Part shown: piece by piece, positions 34,656 to 43,235 of the stretch
How positions within the stretch are numbered: the stretch's first letter is position 1
Layout of the letters: each line of letters opens with the position of its first letter
Assembly: GCF_900446215.1 (NCBI RefSeq)
Contig: NZ_UAQZ01000013.1
Location: 620,001 to 684,000, forward strand
Length of the DNA stretch: 64,000 nt
Direction: 5' to 3'
Source of the DNA: Burkholderia cenocepacia
GTDB lineage: Bacteria > Pseudomonadota > Gammaproteobacteria > Burkholderiales > Burkholderiaceae
Made by a program: the position numbers and the translations under genes
The notes under the pieces: generated by a model
What the model saw: the letters and a program-made list of their open reading frames with translations, nothing else
The model's database searches: none
What the model was told of the DNA's origin: nothing

Positions 34656-35575
34656 GATGCATGCTCCTGCGTGTCGCCGGCGCTGCTGCGCCCGAGCCCG
34701 AGCCGCGCCACGAGTGCGTCGAGCGCGGGTGCGCAATGCGCCTCGACCTTCAGCGTCAGTATCGGGTCGGCGCGCGTATGGCCGAGATTGAGGGCGGCAA
34801 GCGGCTTGTGCTGCGCCTGCGCCCACACGCAGAAGCGGTAGCCGGAATACACCATCAGCGACGAACCGACGACGAGCAGCGCGTCGGCCGCATCGAGCGC
34901 CTGCGACGCCAGCGCCACGCGTTCGCGCGGCACGTTCTCGCCGAAGAACACCACCGCCGGCTTCAGCAGGCCGCCACACGCGGGGCACGCCGGGATGCGG
35001 AACGTATCGAGCGCGGCCCATTCGAGATGCGCGTCGCCGTCCGCCGCCGGCTCGGCCTGCGCGCCCAGCAACTCGGGATTGTCGGCTTCGAGCACGGTCT
35101 GGATCGTCGCCCGCGCGTGATGCGCGCCGCAGTCGAGGCAGGTCACGCCGTTGATCCCGCCGTGCAGTTCGATCACGTCGTCGCTGCCCGCCCGCTGATG
35201 CAGGCCGTCGACGTTCTGCGTGACGAGGCGTTCGATCCGGCCCGCGCCGCCGAGCCGCGCCAGCGCGACGTGCGACCCGTTCGGCCGCGCGCGGCCCACG
35301 ACCGGCCAGCCGATCATGCTGCGCGCCCAGTAGCGGCGCCGCGCGGCATCGGAGCCGAGGAATTCGTGAAGCTGGATCGGCGGCGAGCGCATCCATTGAC
35401 CGTTGCGGTCGCGGTAACCGGGAATGCCGGAATCGGTGCTGATGCCCGCGCCGGTCAGCACGAGCAGGCGCGGATGACGCTCGACGAACGTGTGCAGCGC
35501 ATCGAGCGCGGCCGGATCGACGTCGGCGATGGAGGGATCGGGCAAGGCTTGATCGGGCAAGGCTTTATCGTTCAT
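34652..35575 (-). CDS. Sir2-family NAD-dependent protein deacylase
   Basis: The protein has 307 residues from the ATG at 35575 (MNDKALPDQALPDPS), chosen over the longer frame to 35749. NAD binding is seen in LTGAGISTDSGIPGYRD (about residues 40-56), TQNVDGLHQRAG supplies the catalytic-loop Asn/Asp, and ELHGG the catalytic histidine. The zinc finger has CLDC and, after an insert, CPACGG. It resembles class II (SIRT4-like) sirtuins and should act on acylated proteins in the cytoplasm. The N-terminus has an internal repeat (ALPDQALPD). Overlapping stop and start couple it to the DUF938 gene. Confidence 0.94.
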   Translation of the reverse strand: MNDKALPDQALPDPSIADVDPAALDALHTFVERHPRLLVLTGAGISTDSGIPGYRDRNGQWMRSPPIQLHEFLGSDAARRRYWARSMIGWPVVGRARPNGSHVALARLGGAGRIERLVTQNVDGLHQRAGSDDVIELHGGINGVTCLDCGAHHARATIQTVLEADNPELLGAQAEPAADGDAHLEWAALDTFRIPACPACGGLLKPAVVFFGENVPRERVALASQALDAADALLVVGSSLMVYSGYRFCVWAQAQHKPLAALNLGHTRADPILTLKVEAHCAPALDALVARLGLGRSSAGDTQEHAS

Positions 35576-36566
35576 GTTGGCAACGTGATCGGTCGCGCCG
35601 GCAGGCCGTGCGCCCGCACGGGCGGCCACGCACGCCAGCACATGATACAGAACGCCGTGCGATCGGGCGGACCGCCGCCACGGCACGCCCGCGCACGCAA
35701 AAAGACGCCCGTCGCCGCTCGGCGACGGGCGCTTCAACAATTGATCCATCGGGGTAGTGGATCAACTGACAGCACAATGTTGCGACGCCCGTCATACCGC
35801 GATCGACGGCCGTTCCCCTGGACCCTGCGTGTTCCGCCTGCCGCGCACATCGGCGCGTCATCGGCCTTCCCGACCCGATCCCGTTCCACCGGCTCGTCAC
35901 GCCGATGCGATGCCCATCGCGCAAACGCGTTCGCCGCGCGACGACGGGCGTGGTGTCATGGCATGACGATTCCGGGATCCGGGCCGACGCCATCCGCCTG
36001 CGTTCGCGGTTCATCCGCGACGGCCGACCGGCACCGGTCGGCTTCGTGCGTCACGCATGCACGTCGTCGTTCAGAACGAACCCGATTGCTCGGATGGAAC
36101 GGAAAGCCGCTCGCTCACGTCGCCGCAATCAGCGGCGAAGCGACTACCCTGGCAGGTCGGCGATTCATGTTTGCAACACGATTCGTTGCGTTTCGGTCTT
36201 TTTTCATTCTCTTGTCCCCGTCTCCGATACATCCGACCCACTGAAGCGATTGCCGGGTCGACTGCGCCCGCGATCGCGCTCACGGCCCATACCACCATGC
36301 AAGGAGCGCACCATGTTTCATGGCGCAAGGCCTCGCGGGGCCCGGCAAGGCCGCGGGCAGGCATCGCGCCCCGTCAGAAAGCCCGAATGTTTCGAAACTG
36401 AAACGCACCGCCGGTGCCGCCGGCATCGTCGCGTCGGCGCTGCGCGCGGCGGCCAATCGCCTTACAATCGGCCCACGATTGGCGCCGCCCCGTCACCGGA
36501 TGCGAGCGCCCGGCATTGCCCTTTCCCGCAGATCTGCACCGCCCGACCGGAACCCGCACTCGCCGC
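35576..36566. other. 991-bp region without a supportable protein gene
   Basis: Open frames here are short and Arg/Ala-rich in the manner of GC-rich shadows. Its left edge carries two hairpins and a T-tract that look like the end of a leftward small RNA (35700-35773). The rest, up to the acetyltransferase ATG at 36567, contains an AAGGAG ahead of ATG at 36313, but the frame it opens is not protein-like. Confidence 0.55.
35700..35773 (-). ncRNA. candidate small RNA 3' region: two hairpins ending in a rho-independent terminator
   Basis: Read leftward, the first hairpin pairs TTGATCCA with TGGATCAA (about 35739-35764) around a C-rich loop (CTACCCCGA on the minus strand). It is followed by a terminator: GCCCGTCGCC (35708-35717) and GGCGACGGGC (35722-35731) form a 10-bp stem with a 4-nt loop, then six T residues on the minus strand. 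No protein gene lies upstream on that strand, so the terminator needs another transcript. A short RNA is the simplest reading; the 5' end cannot be placed. Confidence 0.5.
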
Positions 36567-37298
36567 ATGCCCGACACGAAGAACTGGCTGGAGATCGACT
36601 ACCGCACGCTGTTCAGGCTGCACACCGATCGCCGGATCGAACGCGAGAACGATCCCGACGAATCGCCGGCGCCACGCTTCTGGCTCGGCCGCTGCGCGGG
36701 CGGCACGCTGTCCGGCGTACGCGCGGACGTGCCCGCCGGCATCGCGGACGAACTGACGCGCGTGGCCGACAGTGAACCGCCGTGGTCGGACGACGCGCCG
36801 CCCACGCACCTCGAACGCTATCTCGGATTGCTCGCACCCGTTTCGCACTGGACCATCGGCCTCGTGTATGCGTTGCCGCATGCGCTCGAATTCGATACCG
36901 ACGCGCACGCCACGCTGGTCGACGGCGACAGCGACACGGGTCGACGATTGCTGCAATCGCTGGCCGTGCACGGCATGCCGGAAGGGCTGCTGTCGATGGG
37001 GTTTCGAAGCGCCGCCGATCTGTGGGCGCCGTGGTGCGCGGCTGTGGTCGACGGCGAAATCGCGTCGCTCGCGTTTGCCGCGCGACTGTCCGACGTCGGC
37101 GCCGAACTCGGTGTCGCGACCGCGCCGGCGTTCCGTGGGCGCGGCCTCGCGGCCGCCGTCACCGCCGCGTGGTCGCGCTTGCCGTCGCTGCGCACGCGCA
37201 CGCTGTTCTACAGCACCGACCGCGACAACCGCGCGTCGCAACGCGTGGCGTCACGCCTGGGGCTCGCGTTGCGTGGCGCGACGCTGCGGGTCGGGTAG
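36567..37298 (+). CDS. GNAT family N-acetyltransferase
   Basis: The protein has 243 residues from the ATG at 36567 (MPDTKNWLEIDYRTLFRLH). The N-terminal 130 residues are not recognisable. The C-terminal third contains the GNAT acetyl-CoA signature GVATAPAFRGRGLAAAVTAAW (Q/RxxGxG/A type, about residues 184-204). FYSTDRDNRASQRVASRLGL follows, matching motif B. It belongs to the group with a long N-terminal domain fused to a GNAT module. The substrate is unknown. There is no good ribosome site, so the start is uncertain. Confidence 0.8.
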   Translation: MPDTKNWLEIDYRTLFRLHTDRRIERENDPDESPAPRFWLGRCAGGTLSGVRADVPAGIADELTRVADSEPPWSDDAPPTHLERYLGLLAPVSHWTIGLVYALPHALEFDTDAHATLVDGDSDTGRRLLQSLAVHGMPEGLLSMGFRSAADLWAPWCAAVVDGEIASLAFAARLSDVGAELGVATAPAFRGRGLAAAVTAAWSRLPSLRTRTLFYSTDRDNRASQRVASRLGLALRGATLRVG

Positions 37299-37397
37299 CG
37301 CGGGGCGGAACCGTCCCGCTCGCGCATCGCGCAAACACGCTAGCATTCGGACACGGAACGCCGCGCGTTCCCGTCGCCTCGCCTCCAAGGACTCGCC

Positions 37398-38357
37398 ATG
37401 ACCCCTTCCGCTTCCACCCGCGCCGACGTCGCGCATCGCGTCTTCTCGGCCGGGCGGCTGTCGATCGGCCTCACGCTTCCGCTGCTTCGCAGCGGCCACA
37501 TCGTCGCGGACTTCAACGAACAGCTCGAACTCGCGGCGCTGGCCGATTCGCTCGGCTTTCGCGCGCTGTGGATTCGCGACGTGCCGCTGAACAGCGCCGA
37601 CTATCCGGACCCGGTCGGCCACCTCGATCCGTGGGTGCTGCTCGGCGCGCTGGCGTCGCGCACCCGCCGGATCGCGCTCGCCAGCGGCGCGATCGTGCTG
37701 CCGCTGCGCCATCCGCTGCATATCGCGAAAGGTGCGCTGTCGGTCGCGACGCTGTCGGGCGGGCGCTTCATCCTCGGGCTCGGCTCCGGCGACCGGCCGC
37801 CCGAATACGCGGCGTTCGGCGTCGACGCGCAAACGCGGCGCGACCGCTATCGCGCGCACTGGGACGTCGTCGCGGCCGCGCTCGGCGTGCCGTCGCGCGT
37901 GCTGCCCGACGAAGCGCCGCCCGATGCGCCCGAATTCACGCTGCTGCCGCGCGACGGCGACGCGGTGCCGATGCTTGCGGTCGGCTCGGGTGGACAGAGC
38001 GTCGACTGGATCGCCCGGCATTCGATCGGCTGGATGACGTATCACCGCGATCCGGATACGCAGCGCGCCCGCTATTCGATGTGGCGCGCGGCGGTCGAGC
38101 GGCTCGCGTCGCCGCCGTTTCGCGCGTTCGGCGTCTCGATGCGCCTCGATCTCGCCACGCACCCCGATACGCCGGCCACCGCGCTGTCGCTCGGTTACGC
38201 TACCGGGCGCCGCGCGTTGGTCGACATCCTGCGGGACATGCGCACGGCGGGTACGCATCATGTCACGCTGAACCTGGGCTCGGACCGACCCGTGCGCGAG
38301 GTCATCGAAGAAATCGCCGAGCACGTCTTGCCGGTATTTCATGACGAGCAGGCGTAA
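37398..38357 (+). CDS. LLM-class (luciferase-like) flavin-dependent oxidoreductase
   Basis: A 319-residue TIM-barrel flavoprotein starting MTPSASTRADVAH behind AAGGA. Family features are AALADSLGFRALWIRDVPLN (about residues 45-64), LLGALASRTRRIALASGAIVLPLRHPLHIAKGALSVATLSGGRFILGLGSGDRP, which is the classical LLM segment, and the WMTYHRDPDTQ region. It probably uses FMNH2 or F420-like flavin for oxidation of an unknown substrate. It stands 99 bp after the GNAT gene in the same direction and may be co-transcribed. Confidence 0.9.
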   Translation: MTPSASTRADVAHRVFSAGRLSIGLTLPLLRSGHIVADFNEQLELAALADSLGFRALWIRDVPLNSADYPDPVGHLDPWVLLGALASRTRRIALASGAIVLPLRHPLHIAKGALSVATLSGGRFILGLGSGDRPPEYAAFGVDAQTRRDRYRAHWDVVAAALGVPSRVLPDEAPPDAPEFTLLPRDGDAVPMLAVGSGGQSVDWIARHSIGWMTYHRDPDTQRARYSMWRAAVERLASPPFRAFGVSMRLDLATHPDTPATALSLGYATGRRALVDILRDMRTAGTHHVTLNLGSDRPVREVIEEIAEHVLPVFHDEQA

Positions 38358-38692
38358 TTCATCAGGAATCCGAATTCCGTGATGGAATGCAGGCGTGGAT
38401 CGTGATCGAACGAGTGCTCGCTGGGTGACGCATCCCGCGCCGGCGTCGATAAACCCGCGTGACAGGCTCCTTACGATCGGGGAAGCGGGATCTTGCGTCC
38501 GATATCGGACCGCCGACGGTCTGCGTCCGGCACACGACTTGCGCGCCTGCATGGCCGACGTCGCGCATGCCCGATCCGAATCGTCGGCGACGGAACGACG
38601 GAACTATTCGGTCCCGATCGCGATCATGTTAACTTCCGTCCATCGTTCAGCCTGGCGGGCCGCGTGATGACACGCACCCGCATGCCCACTCC
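38358..38692. other. 335-bp intergenic region between the flavin oxidoreductase and MscS-like genes
   Basis: I see no gene and no strong hairpin here. The region should carry the promoter of the MscS-like gene. The sequence near 38630 (TGTTAACTTCCG) is AT-richer than its surroundings but I cannot assign promoter elements. Confidence 0.45.
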
Positions 38693-41152
38693 ATGCGACA
38701 TATCCTTCTCGGCTGGCTGCTCGCCGCCGTCGTCTCGGCCGCCCACGCGGCCGCTCCCGCTCCGGCCGCCGCGTCGGCCGCCTCCGACGCCGCGCCCGCA
38801 CTGACGCCGCAACAGGCGCGGCAGGCACTGAATGTGCTCGAAAACCCGCGCGAGCGCGCGCAAGTCGAAACGACGCTACGCGCCATCGCGGCGGTCGGCG
38901 CGTTGAGCGCACCGGCGGTGCCGGCCAGCGCAGCGTCTGCGGCCAGCGGCGCATCGGCGGCCGCCGCGCCGGCCGCGCTCACGTCGAACGGGCTCGCATC
39001 GATGCTCGTCCGCCAGGGATCGCGCTGGGCCGCTCAGATCGGCAACGCGCTGCAGGAATCGCTGCGCTCGCTGCTCGACATCGGGTCGGTGGGCAACTGG
39101 TGGCACGACAAGCTGGTGCGCGCCGACCAGCGGGCGGATCTCACTCGCACGCTCGGGATCCTCCTCGCGGTGCTCCTGCCGGCGCTCGTCGTCGAATGGC
39201 TCGCGAAGCGGGTGTTGCGACGCGCGCTGGCCGCGGTGGCCGCACGCCGCGCCGATACGTCGCGCCGCACCGCGTCCGATTCCGCCGCATCGGACGAGGA
39301 TCACGCACCGCCGCCCGATACATCCGCCCCACCCGATCACGCCGACACGGTCGACGCTCCCTCGTCCACGCAAAGCCGCGGCCATGCACGCCGACACACC
39401 ACGCTGCTGCACCGGCTGCCGCGCGCGCTCGTCAGTCTCGCGCTGCGCGTGGTGCCGCTGCTCGTATTCGTCGGCGTCGCGAGCCTGACGATGTCGTTGC
39501 TCGACGAAGCCGGCACGCCGATCGACGCCGCGCTCGAAGCATTGATCGACATCTACGTGATCTGCCGGCTCGTCACGATCGTCAGCCGGCTGTTCTTCCA
39601 GCCCGATGCGCGGCAATTGCGGCTGCTGCATATCAGCGACGCATGGGCCGAATTCGCGCAACGCTCGATCGCACGGATCGTGATCGTGGTCGGCGCATGC
39701 ACGGCGGCCGTCGAGATCGCCGCGAACTTCGGTCTGAACGAAGCCGGCCATGTCGCGCTGCTGAAGGCCGTCGCGCTCGTCGGCCACGTGATGATCTCGG
39801 TGCTGATCCTGCAGTGCCGGCGGCCGGTCGCGGCACGCATCCGTGCCGCCGGCGCGGATCGCCCGACCTTCTCGGTCGTCGGCAACGCGCTCGCGGACGC
39901 GTGGGCGCCCGTCTCGGTCTTCATCGTGATGGCGCTGTGGTTCGTGTGGGCGCTCGACGTCCACAACGGTTATCGCGTGCTGATCACGCTCGGCGGCCGC
40001 TCGATCGCGGTGATGATCGCGATGCGGATGGTGTCGATCGTCGTGTTCGGCGCGCTCGCGCGGCTGTTCCAGCGCCGCGAGGACGACCGCACGCTCGTTC
40101 ATCTGCACGCGTACCGCTACTACCCGCTGCTGCGCCAGATCGTGTCCGGGGCGATCGGCGTCGTGACCCTCGTGCTGCTGCTGCAGATCTGGGGCGTGCC
40201 GATCTTCCGCGCGTTCGAAACCGGCACGATCGGCCACCGGCTCGCGTCCGCGCTGGTGACGATCGCGATCGCGGCGATCGTCGCACTCGTCGTGTGGGAA
40301 GCGGCCAACATCGCGATCGAGCGCCGCCTGCAGCGCTGGACGCGCGAAGGCAACCTGGTGCGCGCGGCGCGGCTGCGCACGCTGCTGCCGATGCTGCGCT
40401 CGCTGCTGTTCGTGATGATCGCGCTCGTCGTCGTGCTGACGGGCCTCAGCGAACTCGGCGTGAACGTCGGGCCGCTGCTGGCCGGCGCCAGCATCTTCGG
40501 CGTCGCGCTCGGCTTCGGCTCGCAGAAGCTGGTGCAGGATTTCATCACCGGGATCTTCCTGCTGATGGAAAACGCGATGCAGGTCGGCGACTGGGTCACG
40601 CTCGCCGGCGTGTCGGGCACGGTCGAATACCTGTCGATCCGCACCGTGCGGCTGCGCGCCGGCGACGGGTCGCTGTACACGATCCCGTTCAGCTCGGTGA
40701 CGACGGTCAACAACACGAATCGCGGGCTCGGCAACGCGGCCGTCAAGGTCAGCATCGCGTATGGCGAGGACATCGACCGCGCGATCGCGACGCTGAAGGA
40801 AATCGGCGCCGCATTGCGCGACGATCCGAAGTATCACGACGGCATCCTGTCGGACTTCAGCTACTGGGGTATCGACCAGGTCGACGGCGCGGCGCTCGCG
40901 CTGGCCGGACAGATGCAGTGCACGGACTCGGCGCGCTGGAGCGTGCAGCGCGAATTCAACCGGCGGATCGCCGAGACGTTCCGCGAACGCGGAATCCGGA
41001 TCGCCAATCCGCAGCGCAGCGTCGTGGCCTATGCGGACGGCTCGCGGCCTGTCGCCGCCGACGAAAACGATCCGCGCGCCGACACGCGGAATGCCGCCGA
41101 TACGGCAGCCCCACCGCCGTCGCCCGACGAAGCGGCGCGCAAGCCGGGTTGA
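38693..41152 (+). CDS. large mechanosensitive channel of the MscS family
   Basis: An 819-residue protein with a signal peptide (MRHILLGWLLAAVVSAAHA). An Ala-rich periplasmic region follows, with a coiled helix near 40-65 (QQARQALNVLENPRERAQVETTLRAIAAV), and then about nine to ten membrane helices from about residue 155. The MscS pore and beta domain lie at about 585-690: GPLLAGASIFGVALGFGSQKLVQDFITG, then QVGDWVTLAGVSGTVEYLSIRTVRLRAGDG and VNNTNRG. A hydrophilic tail closes the protein. It is much longer than E. coli MscS (286), so it belongs to the MscK/YbdG-like large group and should release solutes on hypo-osmotic shock. Confidence 0.9.
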   Translation: MRHILLGWLLAAVVSAAHAAAPAPAAASAASDAAPALTPQQARQALNVLENPRERAQVETTLRAIAAVGALSAPAVPASAASAASGASAAAAPAALTSNGLASMLVRQGSRWAAQIGNALQESLRSLLDIGSVGNWWHDKLVRADQRADLTRTLGILLAVLLPALVVEWLAKRVLRRALAAVAARRADTSRRTASDSAASDEDHAPPPDTSAPPDHADTVDAPSSTQSRGHARRHTTLLHRLPRALVSLALRVVPLLVFVGVASLTMSLLDEAGTPIDAALEALIDIYVICRLVTIVSRLFFQPDARQLRLLHISDAWAEFAQRSIARIVIVVGACTAAVEIAANFGLNEAGHVALLKAVALVGHVMISVLILQCRRPVAARIRAAGADRPTFSVVGNALADAWAPVSVFIVMALWFVWALDVHNGYRVLITLGGRSIAVMIAMRMVSIVVFGALARLFQRREDDRTLVHLHAYRYYPLLRQIVSGAIGVVTLVLLLQIWGVPIFRAFETGTIGHRLASALVTIAIAAIVALVVWEAANIAIERRLQRWTREGNLVRAARLRTLLPMLRSLLFVMIALVVVLTGLSELGVNVGPLLAGASIFGVALGFGSQKLVQDFITGIFLLMENAMQVGDWVTLAGVSGTVEYLSIRTVRLRAGDGSLYTIPFSSVTTVNNTNRGLGNAAVKVSIAYGEDIDRAIATLKEIGAALRDDPKYHDGILSDFSYWGIDQVDGAALALAGQMQCTDSARWSVQREFNRRIAETFRERGIRIANPQRSVVAYADGSRPVAADENDPRADTRNAADTAAPPPSPDEAARKPG

Positions 41153-41175
41153 TCGCGATCGCCCGGGACAGGTAA

Positions 41176-41200
41176 CCTGCCGCGCTCAACGCGCGGCAGG
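41176..41200. terminator. hairpin overlapping the stop of the TetR-type gene
   Basis: CCTGCCGCGC (41176-41185) and GCGCGGCAGG (41191-41200) are perfect arms with a 5-nt loop that contains the tetR stop codon. It lies between convergent genes and is followed by TTCTTT on the plus strand, so it mainly ends the MscS transcript. Confidence 0.65.
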
Positions 41201-42019
41201 CTTCTTTACGCGCGCCGTGCGTTTCGCCGCGGGCGGTGCCGCTCCCGGCTTCGCCGCGCGCTTCGCGACGGCACCCTGCCCGCGCTTCGCAACGGCTTCC
41301 GAACCGGCGGCGCCCGTATCGCGCTGCGCATGCCACTGCTCGAGCAGCACGCGGGTCTGGTCGGCAATCGTTTCGGTCACCAGCGCCGCGCGTTCGCCCT
41401 CGAACGCGTCCCATTCGAGCAAATGCAGCGCCGAACGCTGCGCGATGTGGAACACCGTGATCTGCCCGAACAGGCTCAGCGCGCGCAACCGCGTGACGGA
41501 ATCGTCGGCCGGCCGGCCGGTGATGCGGCCGATCAGCTCGGCGCTCACGTCGTTGAGCGGCTTGCGCATGCGCGTCATCAGGATCTCGCTTGCGCTCGCC
41601 GGTTCCTGGCCGCCCTGCTCGCGCGCGAAGAACATCCGCTGGTTCATCGTCTTCGGCGCGGTGAACATCCGGTCCGACAGCGCGCGCAGCAGCCCGATGA
41701 ACGCATCGATCAGTTCGTCGACGCTCGCATGGGCCTCGAGCATCGCCCGCGCATGGCCGACCGCCGGCGCGAACACCGCCCAGCCGTGCTCCGCGATCGT
41801 CTCGACGCACGCGCGGTACACGCCTTCCTTGTTCTCGAAGTAGTACTGGAGCGCCGGCGCGTTCACGCCCGCCATCGCGGCGATCTCGCGCGTCGACGCG
41901 CCCGCGAACCCACGTTCGCCGAACAGTTCGATCGCCGCCTCGATGATCCGCTGGCGCGTCTCGTCGCCGCGCGCGTAGCCGCCCGCCGACGTGCGGCGCA
42001 GCTTCTTCGCTTCGTTCAT
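41186..42019 (-). CDS. TetR-family regulator (CerR/DUF1956 type) with a histone-H1-like basic tail
   Basis: A 277-residue regulator. The HTH domain is at about residues 20-66 (TRQRIIEAAIELFGERGFAGASTREIAAMAGVNAPALQYYFENKEGVYRAC). A DUF1956-type C-terminal ligand domain follows to about residue 225 (MFFAREQGGQEPAS, FHIAQRSALHLLEWD). The last 40 residues are an Ala/Lys/Pro-rich basic tail (AKRAAKPGAAPPAAKRTARVKKPAAR region), unlike usual TetR proteins. It is divergent from the EmrAB-type operon and probably represses it through a site over that promoter. The ligand is unknown. Confidence 0.93.
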   Translation of the reverse strand: MNEAKKLRRTSAGGYARGDETRQRIIEAAIELFGERGFAGASTREIAAMAGVNAPALQYYFENKEGVYRACVETIAEHGWAVFAPAVGHARAMLEAHASVDELIDAFIGLLRALSDRMFTAPKTMNQRMFFAREQGGQEPASASEILMTRMRKPLNDVSAELIGRITGRPADDSVTRLRALSLFGQITVFHIAQRSALHLLEWDAFEGERAALVTETIADQTRVLLEQWHAQRDTGAAGSEAVAKRGQGAVAKRAAKPGAAPPAAKRTARVKKPAAR

Positions 42020-42053
42020 GCCTTCCTCGTCATTCGATCGATCGACATTCTAC

Positions 42054-42081
42054 TTGACACAATTTTACCAACTGGAATAAT
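42054..42081 (+). promoter_or_regulatory. sigma70 promoter of the EmrAB-type operon
   Basis: TTGACA (42054-42059) and AATAAT (42076-42081) are separated by 16 bp, a near-consensus promoter. Transcription would start near 42088, 23 bp before the emrA-like ATG. Confidence 0.75.
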
Positions 42082-42099
42082 TCTTCCACTCGGAATAAA
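42073..42099. promoter_or_regulatory. candidate TetR operator over the -10
   Basis: TGGAA (42073-42077) and TTCCA (42084-42088) form an inverted repeat with 6-bp spacing. The word GGAATAA occurs twice, at 42074-42080 and 42092-42098, 18 bp apart. The repeat covers the -10 and start site, so binding would block the promoter. Confidence 0.5.
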
Positions 42100-42110
42100 T
42101 TGGATCCCGC

Positions 42111-43235
42111 ATGTCGACGCCACAAGACCCGCCACAGAAAGCAGATCGTCAGGAAGACGGAACAATGCCGCGCAACCGGAACGGCGGAACGAAACGGCGC
42201 GTCCTGCTCGCGGTCGCCGTGCTCGCGGCCATCGGCGGCGCGGTGTGGCTCGGCCGCTGGTGGACGGTCGGCCGCTTCATCGAAAGCACCAACGACGCGT
42301 ATCTGCAGGCGGACAGCATGACCGCCGCACCGAAGGTGGCCGGCTACGTGACCGACGTCTATGTGCGCGACAACCAGCCCGTGAAGGCCGGCGATCCGCT
42401 CGTGCGGCTCGACGTCCGCCAGTACCAGGTGGCGCTCGCGCAGGCGCTGGCGACCGTCGACGCCCGTCGCGCCGATATCGCGCGCGCCGAAGCCGACATC
42501 AGCCAGCAGCACGCGAACCTCGAGCAGGCCGACGCGCAGGCGAAGGTGTCGCGCATCAACGCGCAGCACGCGAGCGACGAGTACACGCGCTACGCACCGC
42601 TCGCGGCGACGGGCGCCGAAACGCACGAACGCGTGGCCGACCTGAAGAGCACGCGCGATCAGGCGGCGGCGACGCTCGCCGCGAACAACGCGTCGATCGC
42701 CGCCGCCCGCACGCAGATCGCGTCGTTCACCGCGCAGCTCCAGCAGGCACGCGCGCAGCTCGAGGCTGCGCAGGCCAGCGCCGCACAGGCGCAACTCGAC
42801 CTCGACAACACGATCGTGCGCAGCACGCTCGCGGGCCGCGTCGGCGATCGCACGGTGCGCGTCGGGCAATACGTGCAGCCCGGCACGCGCCTGCTGACCG
42901 TCGTGCCGGTGGACTCGATCTATCTCGTCGCGAACTTCAAGGAAACGCAGATCGGCAACATGCGCATCGGCCAACCCGTCGAGCTGCATGTCGATGCGCT
43001 GCCGGACGGCCCGCTGTCCGGCGTCGTCGACAGCTTCGCGCCCGGCACCGGTGCGCAGTTCGCGCTGCTGCCGCCCGAGAACGCGACCGGCAACTTCACG
43101 AAGATCGTCCAGCGCGTGCCGGTGCGCATCCGTCTCGCCGCGAACGCCCGCGCGCAGCGCATGCTGTTGCCCGGGCTGTCGGTGACGGTCGACGTCGATA
43201 CGCGCTCCGCCCGCGACGAGCAGCATCATGGCTGA
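42111..43235 (+). CDS. emrA: HlyD-family periplasmic adaptor, EmrA-like
   Basis: The protein has 374 residues from the ATG at 42111; an ATG at 42165 (MPRNRNGGTKRR) has a better AGGAAG site 8 bases upstream and may be the true start. A single membrane helix is at about residues 28-48 (RVLLAVAVLAAIGGAVWLG). The adaptor then shows a biotinyl-lipoyl half (PKVAGYVTDVYVRDNQPVKAGDPLVRLD), a long coiled-coil hairpin (about 95-215) and a beta-barrel region with VGQYVQPGTRLLTVVPVDSIYLVANFKETQI. It links the MFS pump with the outer membrane factor encoded downstream. Confidence 0.94.
   Translation: MSTPQDPPQKADRQEDGTMPRNRNGGTKRRVLLAVAVLAAIGGAVWLGRWWTVGRFIESTNDAYLQADSMTAAPKVAGYVTDVYVRDNQPVKAGDPLVRLDVRQYQVALAQALATVDARRADIARAEADISQQHANLEQADAQAKVSRINAQHASDEYTRYAPLAATGAETHERVADLKSTRDQAAATLAANNASIAAARTQIASFTAQLQQARAQLEAAQASAAQAQLDLDNTIVRSTLAGRVGDRTVRVGQYVQPGTRLLTVVPVDSIYLVANFKETQIGNMRIGQPVELHVDALPDGPLSGVVDSFAPGTGAQFALLPPENATGNFTKIVQRVPVRIRLAANARAQRMLLPGLSVTVDVDTRSARDEQHHG

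Noticed and set aside
35565..36014. A 149-codon minus-strand open frame over the candidate small RNA
   Set aside because: It has Arg-rich shadow composition and would run through both hairpins and the terminator into the Sir2-like start.
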